Shown piece by piece: positions 1 through 5,853 of a DNA stretch of 5,853 bases (the first letter of the stretch is position 1; every line of letters begins with the position of its first letter). Source of the DNA: a bacterium (GTDB lineage Bacteria > Pseudomonadota > Gammaproteobacteria > Berkiellales > Berkiellaceae). The stretch lies in the NCBI GenBank assembly GCA_009927065.1, contig RFNU01000117.1, positions 1 through 5,853 of the forward strand. The letters are read 5' to 3'. The translations under genes were made by a program, and so were the position numbers. The notes below the pieces were generated by a model. The model had not been told where the DNA came from, did not search any database, and was given only the letters and a program-made list of their open reading frames with translations.

Positions 1-276
1 GCTTAACGTTCTTTTTTGACGTCTCATTGAGCACTGCGCTTTGAGCTTGACCCAAAGACGTCTTACTGCAACGAAAAGGATTGCGCACGTGTTTTGTTCA
101 TAACATGATGAGCAGCAATATGATGTCATTTACAGGGAATTTCTTTCCAGGAGGCAGCTTGATTAAGAGTGATAGTTTGATCTGATGAGCGATATCCTCC
201 GACTATCATACCTTCTAGCAATATTTTAACTTCATCCAAAATAGCATTAATCACTTCAGTGACATTCTTTGTTTCA
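1..276. other. Gene-poor, probably degenerate stretch downstream of the Trm112-like gene
   Basis: No convincing gene is visible on either strand. On the minus strand all three frames are broken by stops. The longest open pieces are a 42-codon frame from a GTG at 254 to a stop at 126, and a frame that starts with ATG at 129, overlaps that stop as ATGA and runs off the window edge after 43 codons. Neither has a Shine-Dalgarno sequence or a recognisable motif. The third minus frame looks protein-like in two parts separated by a stop, with residues such as LPPGKKFPVND and then SLGQAQSAVLNETSKK, so this may be an eroded gene or the end of a mobile element. Positions 1-60 are richer in GC (28 of 60 bases) than 241-300 (17 of 60). 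In E. coli the gene after ycaR is kdsB; nothing resembling KdsB starts here. Confidence 0.4.
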
Positions 277-468
277 TTAAGGGATCTTTTTTATTTCATC
301 AATATCAAAACGGTATGCTTTTTCCGTTCTAAAATCAACAGTTGTCTCTACAATTGGAAATCCAAGCTTGTGAAATCGGCATACTAAAAATTGGCGATAC
401 TTAATTAAGGTGCCACAACAGTATGGACAGACCAGTGCATTAAAAAAATGTCCTTTCCAATATTTCAC
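277..468 (-). CDS. ycaR: Trm112/UPF0434 (YcaR)-like small zinc-ribbon-type protein
   Basis: A 63-residue protein with the layout of the bacterial Trm112 (UPF0434) family: a short N-terminal lead, then CPYC at residues 14-17, a beta-hairpin-like stretch, then CRFH at 30-33 followed by KLGFPI. E. coli YcaR has the matching CPVC ... CKLD..LAFP pattern. Eukaryotic Trm112 is a small partner that activates several methyltransferases; the role of the bacterial form is not established. The start is GTG at 468, supported by a strong ribosome binding site (AGGAAAGG) 8 bases upstream. It overlaps the end of lpxK by 29 bases, so it is likely translated from the msbA-lpxK transcript. The usual RDGIPV segment after the FP motif is replaced by VETTVDF, and the C-terminal part is not conserved, so the protein may be divergent. 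Family call fairly sure; function unknown. Confidence 0.78.
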   Translation of the reverse strand: MKYWKGHFFNALVCPYCCGTLIKYRQFLVCRFHKLGFPIVETTVDFRTEKAYRFDIDEIKKIP

Positions 469-1429
469 GATGAGAACCTTTCCTTATTGTTTTTAATAAA
501 GATGCTGCAATATCTTTATTAACGTTTAACGTTAAAGGTAAGACCCAGATATCATCATCTAGAGTAAAATAATTTTTAAGTTTTATCCAATCTTTTTCCG
601 TCATAATCACTGATGATTTTTTTAAAATTTCTTCAATGAGTTCTGGAGAGCACAATTCATGATCAGGTAATAAAACAGATTCTAAATGTATACAATGCTT
701 TTTTACAAAAGAGATAACCGTTTCAGGATGAGCCAGTCCCAAAATCAGCGTGCATTGACTAAAAGAGGAAATCATTTTTTCTTCTTTGCTAACACCATGG
801 TAGACAAAAGGATAATTCACTTTTTCAAAAGCTGGAACTTGTGCCCCTGTATTCAAAATAAAATCCATATGCTCTAACGTTGATAGTGGCGACCGCAACG
901 GGCCTCCAGGAATTGTAAAGCCATTCCCTAATGCATTTTTGAAATCAAATAAGCATATTTTTAAAGAGAATTCTATACCACTATATTGTAATCCATCGTC
1001 AAAAATTAATATGTCGCACTTATAAGATTGAAGTAATGCGACCGCAGCTTGATATCGATCTGAATAAGCAGCAACAGGGCATTGGCAATGCTCCCCTATT
1101 AAAGCTCCTTCATCGCCTAACCAGTAAGGATTATAGGATTTTTCAGAAACATAAGGTTTTTTCATCAACGATAACCTCTTATATCCTCTCGTAATAACTC
1201 CTACTTTTTTGCCTTTTTGTTGTAAGCTCTTGACCAACCATATGACAAAAGGTGTTTTTCCTGAACCACCAATATTGGGATTGCCAACAACAATCGTATA
1301 AGGTTTTAATTTTTTTTTATCCGTCATAAAACATTTCATTCGAACAAAAATCTGAACCAAAAATGATACTGGAAGCATGATTACTCCCCATAAAGATTGC
1401 GCCCACAACCAATAGGCAACTTTATGCAT
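440..1429 (-). CDS. lpxK: Tetraacyldisaccharide 4'-kinase (lipid A 4'-kinase)
   Basis: LpxK uses ATP to phosphorylate the 4' position of the tetraacyl-disaccharide 1-phosphate, giving lipid IVA, at the cytoplasmic face of the inner membrane. From the chosen ATG the protein is 329 residues, matching the usual length (about 328 in E. coli). It has an N-terminal hydrophobic anchor helix (about 10-30), a P-loop GNPNIGGSGKTP (49-60), the RGY segment after the P-loop (81-83), WLGDE (103-107), the DDGLQ motif (144-148), PGGPLR (174-179), LPDHE (254-258) and TEKD (277-280). The open frame reaches back to an ATG at 1528, but that stretch lies inside the end of msbA and is unlike LpxK. ATG 1429 gives the standard short N-terminus and sits 4 bases after the msbA stop, suggesting coupled translation. 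The histidine that often follows DDGLQ/DDGFQ is tyrosine here. An ATG at 1453, overlapping msbA, is the main alternative start. Confidence 0.95.
   Translation of the reverse strand: MHKVAYWLWAQSLWGVIMLPVSFLVQIFVRMKCFMTDKKKLKPYTIVVGNPNIGGSGKTPFVIWLVKSLQQKGKKVGVITRGYKRLSLMKKPYVSEKSYNPYWLGDEGALIGEHCQCPVAAYSDRYQAAVALLQSYKCDILIFDDGLQYSGIEFSLKICLFDFKNALGNGFTIPGGPLRSPLSTLEHMDFILNTGAQVPAFEKVNYPFVYHGVSKEEKMISSFSQCTLILGLAHPETVISFVKKHCIHLESVLLPDHELCSPELIEEILKKSSVIMTEKDWIKLKNYFTLDDDIWVLPLTLNVNKDIAASLLKTIRKGSHREILERTFF
477..484 (-). promoter_or_regulatory. Ribosome binding site deciding the GTG start of the Trm112-like gene
   Basis: The minus strand reads AGGAAAGG ending 8 bases before GTG at 468. This is the best Shine-Dalgarno match in the window. 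It supports a GTG start lying inside the end of lpxK, as no ATG is available upstream of the CPYC motif in that frame. Confidence 0.6.
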
Positions 1430-1433
1430 ACAT

Positions 1434-3185
1434 TTAATACAGCGTTGCCTCATCAGGAGAAACTTGTTGATAAAGATTGGTATAAATTCCTTGTTTTTTA
1501 ATAAGTTCTTCATGTGTTCCTTGTTCAACTAAGCGACCTTTATCAATAACTAAGATTTGATGAGCATTAATGATTGTTGACAATCGATGCGCAATCACAA
1601 GTGTTGATGATTGCGCCATTAATGATGCTAATGCATGTTGTATTTTATCTTCTGATTCAGTATCTAAAGCAGAAGTTGCCTCATCGAGAATCAACAATGA
1701 TGCTTGTTTGTAAAAAGCACGTGCCAACGCTAAACGTTGCCGTTGCCCACCTGATAAACGATGTCCTTTCGATCCCAATAAAGTCAAATAACCTTGAGGT
1801 AAAGCTTCAATAAAATCTGAAGCATAGGCTAATTGTGCAGCTCTTTTGACAGCAACCCAATCTATCTCTTGATAACCATAAGCAATATTCGCTGCTATGG
1901 ATTCATTAAAGAGCGTAATATGCTGACTGACGAAGGCCGTTTTCTCACGCAAAACACTTAATGGCATTGTTTTAATATCTTGCCCGTCTAATAAAATCGT
2001 TCCTTGATATTCATACAACCGCAGAACAAGAGATACTAAGGTGGATTTTCCTCCACCTGAGGGACCAACAATCGCTAATGTTTGCCCCCGTTCAAGCTCA
2101 AAGCTAATATCACGCAACACTTCGGTGTGTACGTCTTGACCATACTGATAGCTAACATTAATAAAAGCTAATCTAGCAGGATTTGTATTATTTGCTTTAG
2201 TCTTTTCATGCTGTTGAATATCTTCTTGTGGATAGCTTTCCATTAAAATAAGATTATTGGCACTTGCTAATGCTCTTTGCCAAATCTCATTAACTTTAGT
2301 GAGCTGTTTAATAGGGCGCAATAAGGCCAGAATCGCGGTAATCAAGCAAGCAAAATCACCCCCAGTAATATGACTACGACCGATTGTTGTTGATAATGTA
2401 ATAATGGTGATAATAACAACACCGCCAATAAACTGAATAAAAGCGGCTCCTTGGGCCATAACTCTGGCTTCTTTCAGCTCATGGAGTAGGTTATGACCAA
2501 GCAACTTCTGAAATTTTTTGAGTTCAAATAAATGTCCTCCAAAAGATTTCACAACAAGATGACCATAAACCACTTCTTGAATATGATTATTTTTTTCTTC
2601 TAGAGCGATATTAACTTTTTGCTGCATCATCCGTGACTTTTTCCCAACATAAGTAAAGACAGCAATAGAAAGTGGCAACGATAAAAGATAAAGAATTGTA
2701 AAAAAAGGTGAGGCCATCAACATGACGATTAATAATCCTAGTATGGTGACACACTCTCGACTCATCACACTTAAAGCTTCACTCATACTTGTCGCCATCT
2801 TAGTTGTCTGAAAACCTATCCGTGTAATAAATTCTCCTGGTGGTTGATTTTCATAAACACAAGAGGGGTAACGTAAGAGTTTTTCAAAAAGATGTTCTTT
2901 TAAGGCAGCGGCAGATTGATAAGAGACTTTAGCGAGCATATATTGAGAAACATAAGCACAAAGGGATCGACATACAAATATCGCAAGGAGGATCATAGGC
3001 AGTTTATGAATAAATCCTTGATCATGTGCCACAAAACCATCATCTAATAAAGGCTTAATAAGCCATATAAGAAAAGCATCAATAATACCATATAAGCCAC
3101 TGGCTATTAATCCAATAAGTAAAAACAACTTATAAGGTTTTATGACTCGAAGGATATAGCCTGTTAATGAGATATCTTTGGGCAT
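1434..3185 (-). CDS. msbA: Lipid A export ABC transporter, permease and ATPase (MsbA)
   Basis: A 583-residue half-transporter, the normal MsbA size, which as a homodimer flips lipid A-core across the inner membrane using ATP. The N-terminal membrane domain (about 1-310) has six hydrophobic segments, near 17-43, 62-85, 143-160, 161-180, 248-268 and 275-292. The nucleotide-binding domain (about 337-575) has every key motif intact: Walker A GPSGGGKST (374-382), Q-loop glutamine 421, signature LSGGQRQR (477-484), Walker B LLILDE (497-502, catalytic E502), the D-loop SALD and H-loop histidine 533. The PPGEFITRI segment (115-123) and a KPLLDDGF stretch near residue 44 also fit MsbA. It is the first gene of the minus-strand block, with lpxK starting 4 bases after its stop; this linkage separates it from other ABC exporters. 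The ATG at 3185 has no good Shine-Dalgarno sequence, and I see no confident promoter for it in the AT-rich upstream region. Confidence 0.93.
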   Translation of the reverse strand: MPKDISLTGYILRVIKPYKLFLLIGLIASGLYGIIDAFLIWLIKPLLDDGFVAHDQGFIHKLPMILLAIFVCRSLCAYVSQYMLAKVSYQSAAALKEHLFEKLLRYPSCVYENQPPGEFITRIGFQTTKMATSMSEALSVMSRECVTILGLLIVMLMASPFFTILYLLSLPLSIAVFTYVGKKSRMMQQKVNIALEEKNNHIQEVVYGHLVVKSFGGHLFELKKFQKLLGHNLLHELKEARVMAQGAAFIQFIGGVVIITIITLSTTIGRSHITGGDFACLITAILALLRPIKQLTKVNEIWQRALASANNLILMESYPQEDIQQHEKTKANNTNPARLAFINVSYQYGQDVHTEVLRDISFELERGQTLAIVGPSGGGKSTLVSLVLRLYEYQGTILLDGQDIKTMPLSVLREKTAFVSQHITLFNESIAANIAYGYQEIDWVAVKRAAQLAYASDFIEALPQGYLTLLGSKGHRLSGGQRQRLALARAFYKQASLLILDEATSALDTESEDKIQHALASLMAQSSTLVIAHRLSTIINAHQILVIDKGRLVEQGTHEELIKKQGIYTNLYQQVSPDEATLY

Positions 3186-3341
3186 GCTTTAACAATATTT
3201 TACTTTTTATTATTTTTTAGCTTAACTCATTATGATTTTGCTAACAAAGTTTAAAAAACGACTGAATTTGTAATGTGAAGTTTTAGTTTTTGACCACATT
3301 TTAAAAAAATATCCCCGTTGAAATCTGGCCATCACCAAGAT

Positions 3342-3368
3342 AAAAAGGCCTGTTTCAAGGGGCTTTTT
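3342..3368. terminator. Terminator-like hairpin with A/T flanks on both sides
   Basis: AAAAAGGCC is followed after a short loop by GGGGCTTTTT. The stem pairs AAAAAG with CTTTTT and two further G-C pairs across one mismatch, so it resembles a short bidirectional Rho-independent terminator, with T runs on either strand. It lies between divergent genes, where no transcript should need ending, so its role is unclear. The stem is short and imperfect. Confidence 0.35.
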
Positions 3369-3402
3369 ATAAAAAAACAAGAAAATATTTTTTATTAACT
3401 TA

Positions 3403-3430
3403 TTGAATTTAATTTGTTTTTGATTATAAT
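3403..3430 (+). promoter_or_regulatory. Sigma70-like promoter for the orphan gene pair
   Basis: TTGAAT (3403-3408, four of six matches to TTGACA) is followed after 16 bases by a perfect TATAAT (3425-3430). Transcription should begin near 3437. That leaves about 24 bases of leader before ATG 3461 but almost none before ATG 3440, which favours the downstream start of the gene. The region is AT-rich, so chance matches are possible, but spacing and the exact -10 box are good. Confidence 0.6.
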
Positions 3431-3460
3431 AACTTTTACATGCGTTTAATAAATCAAAAA

Positions 3461-4930
3461 ATGCCATACACTCTTAAGTATAACCCAGGTCAGTCTTTTC
3501 ATCTCTTATCGGAAAATTGCATATACCCTATTCAAGAAGATGGAAATTTATACGCTAAGATTATCAAAAACACATCAACTCTATCCGAAGGTCGTTTTAC
3601 TTATTTAGCTTATCGTCAAATAATGGCCTATTCTCTTTTAGGGCAGCTTGAAGGCTGGTCTTACAATCCTTCAACTAAAAAATACTGTTTAATCATAAAA
3701 GATTCATTGCCTCATCAAGCGAACATAGATCAATTACAATCATTCACTCAGTCTACTTATAGCAGTAAAAATAAGCTCTTGAGTTATGAATTAGAATCAC
3801 TTCATAAAAAAACATCTTTAATTTATGGCAATGCAGATTCTTTTTCAACGATGTTTGTGTGGGATCAACCACATCCTCTTGGTCAATTGAGTGATGATGA
3901 TATACAATGTTTACAAAATTACTGTCAAGATGATATATGGGATAGCATATTCAACTTGGAGTTAAAGGATAAAATTCGACGTGCTGATGTTAAATGGCAA
4001 GATTTTTCTTTTGATGAAATGATTGAATTGAAAAAAATCATTCAAAAGAATGGAGATGGTAACCGTTTATTGCCAAAAATTCTAGAGAGAAAATTATATT
4101 TTACTGATTACTCTTATTCTCGAGCGGTTGGGGCTAGTGACCATAGTTTATCAAACGCAAAACACAACGCTGTTGGCACTGTAATAAACTATTATGGCGG
4201 CAGCATGCTGAAGAAATTATTGACCCGTCTTAATTCTTTTGTTCAGACTACTGTCGAGCCCCTCATCAAGCATGCTTATGGTATGATCGATTTGATACAA
4301 GAGCATATTAATATAATGCAATTGTTAGGATCAGTCGGATTTCATGGTCAGTCATACCTCTATAATGAATTTCAAAAAGCTTTTAAAGCAGAGGATAACG
4401 GCAATCAACACAAAGTTGATTATAAAATTATTATTCTGGGTAGTTTGTGTACGTTAATAGGACTCGCTCTAGTGTCGGGTTTATCTTGGAAAATATTCGT
4501 TAATCCACTATTTTTACAAGACTTAAATCAAAGATTGAACGATATTTATGACGGATTGTTCGCTATTAAAACTTTATCGAAACTTTGCTATTATAGCATC
4601 TGTATCGGCGGCCCAGTCTATTTTACTTATCAGCGTATTTCATCCTTTCTCTCACTGAATACTAATCTCATAAAAACAGCATTGAGCTCAATTGAAGAAT
4701 TATTTGATAGCTACTTAACGCCTCAATCATTCATGCATCACAAGATTGAATTTTTTGCTGGAAAACAATTAGATCTCAGTATAATCAATCATGACGATGA
4801 GACAGATCTCAGCCATGAAGATGGCAAGGAAGCTCTGCGACAAACTCATCAACCTGAGGAAGACATTAGCCTTTTTGGCAATACGAGGACAGGTGACTTT
4901 GATCTTAATGAGGCACTAAAGGCTTTCTGA
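3461..4930 (+). CDS. Orphan protein with two predicted membrane segments, first of a tandem paralogous pair
   Basis: I do not recognise this 489-residue protein. Residues 1-90 form the part best shared with the next gene (for example RFTYLAYRQI at 45-54 and GWSYNPS at 65-71). Residues 143-200 are acidic and variable, and LLPKILERKLYFTDYSYS (203-220) is identical in the paralogue. Then comes a part beyond the paralogue's visible end: VINYYGGSM (241-249), mixed helical sequence, and two hydrophobic segments near 322-346 and 375-391. The tail (about 443-489) is hydrophilic and acidic, ending DLNEALKAF. No signal peptide is seen. An ATG at 3440 would add seven residues, but ATG 3461 aligns exactly with the GTG start of the paralogue and leaves a sensible leader after the promoter. 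No strong Shine-Dalgarno sequence precedes either. A secreted or membrane-inserting effector is possible but unproven; an envelope protein is equally allowed. Confidence 0.8.
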   Translation: MPYTLKYNPGQSFHLLSENCIYPIQEDGNLYAKIIKNTSTLSEGRFTYLAYRQIMAYSLLGQLEGWSYNPSTKKYCLIIKDSLPHQANIDQLQSFTQSTYSSKNKLLSYELESLHKKTSLIYGNADSFSTMFVWDQPHPLGQLSDDDIQCLQNYCQDDIWDSIFNLELKDKIRRADVKWQDFSFDEMIELKKIIQKNGDGNRLLPKILERKLYFTDYSYSRAVGASDHSLSNAKHNAVGTVINYYGGSMLKKLLTRLNSFVQTTVEPLIKHAYGMIDLIQEHINIMQLLGSVGFHGQSYLYNEFQKAFKAEDNGNQHKVDYKIIILGSLCTLIGLALVSGLSWKIFVNPLFLQDLNQRLNDIYDGLFAIKTLSKLCYYSICIGGPVYFTYQRISSFLSLNTNLIKTALSSIEELFDSYLTPQSFMHHKIEFFAGKQLDLSIINHDDETDLSHEDGKEALRQTHQPEEDISLFGNTRTGDFDLNEALKAF

Positions 4931-5050
4931 TGATAAGCAACGCGTGATCAAAACAGAAAAACCGCTACCCAGCCCATTGACACATCATCATTTACTTAAG
5001 GTATTTTTTTTGCTAGCATCAATAACATGGTGCCTTTACGAAAATAGAGC

Positions 5051-5853
5051 GTGGCTTACACTATAAATTACAATAAAGGCAGCGCTTTTGAGCTGTTAGT
5101 CAAAAACAATATATATCCTATTTCAGAAGACTCTCATTTATACGCTAAGATTGTCGAAAAAACATCGACTCTGTCTGAATATCGTTTTACTTACTTAGCT
5201 TATCGTCAAATAAGGGCGTATTCTCTTTTAGGCCAACTTCAAGGGTGGTCTTACAATCCTTCATTGCAGAAATACTATTTAATCATCAACGGATCATTGC
5301 CCGATCAAGAGCAGATACATTGCTTAAAAAGCTTTACCCCGGAGCAAGCGAACACAGAAAAAAACTTACTAAAACATCAATTAGCATGCCTCTATAAAAA
5401 AACCTCTTTAATTTATGATAATAGAGATTCTGATTCAACGATATTGTTTGATGATCAACAAGATCCTCTTAAAAACTTTAGTGAAGATGATATCAACATA
5501 TTGAAAAACCACTTAATCAAGAATGATGCAGACACTTGGCAGGATTTATTGGAAGATCTCTTTGATTCTGAATACTGGAAGTCGATCGCTCATGATATAG
5601 TGAATCCTCGCGATTGGGAGAATGACGTTGACAGTCTCCACACTCCATATAAACAGACTTTAAAAAAAATCATTAAAGAATGGAGTAGTACTGCTCTTAC
5701 ACAGACTTCGTTTTCTTTCGATACGACGGTTAAATTGAAAAAAATTATTCGAGATGCCGGGGCTCAAGAACATTTATTGCCAAAAATTCTAGAAAGAAAA
5801 TTGTATTTTACTGATTATTCTTACTCTCTACCGGTTGAAGTTTATCAAGATAA
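5051..5853 (+). CDS. Second orphan paralogue, GTG start, 3' end cut by the window
   Basis: An open frame of 267 codons from GTG 5051 to the window edge, with an in-frame TAG just upstream (5045-5047). Its first 90 residues match the preceding gene at 62 positions by hand count, including RFTYLAYRQI (45-54) and GWSYNPS (65-71). LLPKILERKLYFTDYSYS recurs at 242-259, 39 residues further in than in the first gene because the middle is longer and different. That middle is rich in D, E and W (for example DTWQDLLEDL at 161-170) and carries LKKII twice (204-208 and 229-233). There is no methionine after the start in the visible part, so only an alternative start codon can open it. It lies 120 bases after the first gene; I see no strong promoter or terminator in that gap, so the two could share a transcript. 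If the match continues, the missing part would hold two membrane segments. Function unknown. Confidence 0.8.
   Translation, partial: MAYTINYNKGSAFELLVKNNIYPISEDSHLYAKIVEKTSTLSEYRFTYLAYRQIRAYSLLGQLQGWSYNPSLQKYYLIINGSLPDQEQIHCLKSFTPEQANTEKNLLKHQLACLYKKTSLIYDNRDSDSTILFDDQQDPLKNFSEDDINILKNHLIKNDADTWQDLLEDLFDSEYWKSIAHDIVNPRDWENDVDSLHTPYKQTLKKIIKEWSSTALTQTSFSFDTTVKLKKIIRDAGAQEHLLPKILERKLYFTDYSYSLPVEVYQD

Larger units (their letters stand above)
3186..3460. other. AT-rich divergent intergenic region between msbA and the orphan gene
   Basis: A spacer between the leftward msbA operon and the rightward orphan genes, made largely of A and T runs. It carries the rightward promoter at 3403-3430 and a terminator-like hairpin at 3342-3368. 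For msbA, a CATAAT on the minus strand (3234-3229) is a possible -10 box, but its -35 partner is poor. An 81-codon minus-strand frame crosses most of the region and runs into the orphan gene; its composition is low-complexity and it has no recognisable motif, so I do not call it a gene. Confidence 0.6.

Noticed and set aside
126..254. 42-codon minus-strand frame from GTG 254, with an ATGA overlap to a frame running off the left edge
   Set aside because: No ribosome binding site, no recognisable motif in either piece, and the overlap can arise by chance. I describe it in the regional entry but do not call genes.
251..262. Short palindrome TCACT-tc-AGTGA just after the Trm112-like gene, considered as a terminator
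   Set aside because: The stem is only five pairs with a two-base loop and no T tract follows on the minus strand.
686..877. 63-codon plus-strand frame inside lpxK
   Set aside because: It lies antisense to a well-supported kinase gene, has no motif, and its existence follows from the codon use of lpxK.
1430..1528. N-terminal extension of lpxK to ATG 1528
   Set aside because: The extra 33 residues are a shadow of the msbA C-terminus and do not resemble LpxK; the start at 1429 gives the normal family length.
1574..1813. 79-codon plus-strand frame inside msbA
   Set aside because: It is antisense to the conserved ATPase domain of msbA and shows no family resemblance.
3222..3467. 81-codon minus-strand frame over the divergent spacer
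   Set aside because: It is low in complexity, rich in K, F and N as expected from AT-rich noncoding DNA, runs through the hairpin and promoter, and overlaps the start of the orphan gene.
4931..5050. Spacer between the two orphan genes, examined for a promoter or terminator
   Set aside because: I found no stem followed by a T run and no -35/-10 pair with acceptable spacing; a T run near 5004-5011 is not preceded by a stem.
1..5853. CRISPR arrays, tRNA or rRNA genes, and complete insertion sequences
   Set aside because: No regularly spaced repeats, no tRNA-like cloverleaf or rRNA sequence that I can recognise, and no transposase frame with flanking inverted repeats were seen.

Overview
The window looks like a piece of chromosome from an AT-rich Gram-negative bacterium (GC in the mid-30s percent over most stretches I sampled). 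The minus strand carries a gene block in the order msbA, lpxK, Trm112-like (ycaR), which is the order seen in gammaproteobacteria such as E. coli. The low GC and the orphan paralogous genes beside the block suggest a host-associated lineage, for example something near Legionellales. That placement is inference and an alphaproteobacterial endosymbiont is not excluded.

Layout. Positions 1-276 hold no gene I can support: the kdsB gene expected after ycaR is not there, and what remains is a stop-riddled stretch. Positions 277-3185 form a compact minus-strand operon. msbA (lipid A flippase) is followed after 4 bases by lpxK (lipid A 4'-kinase), which overlaps the GTG start of a small Trm112/UPF0434-like protein by 29 bases. 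Together msbA and lpxK supply the late kinase step of lipid A synthesis and the export of lipid A across the inner membrane. Positions 3186-3460 are a very AT-rich divergent intergenic region with a good sigma70-like promoter facing right and an unexplained terminator-like hairpin.

The right-hand 2.4 kb, plus strand, carries two tandem paralogous genes I do not recognise. The first (3461-4930) is complete at 489 aa. It has a soluble N-terminal half, two hydrophobic segments in the C-terminal half and an acidic tail. The second (5051 to the window edge) starts with GTG, contains no methionine after its start and is cut off by the window. Their first ~90 residues are about two thirds identical (62/90 by hand count), with DNA blocks of 14-20 bases unchanged, and an 18-residue block further on is fully identical. 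The middle is rearranged, with a 39-residue length difference. Aligning the pair fixes both starts. This gene pair is the most likely place for something undescribed.
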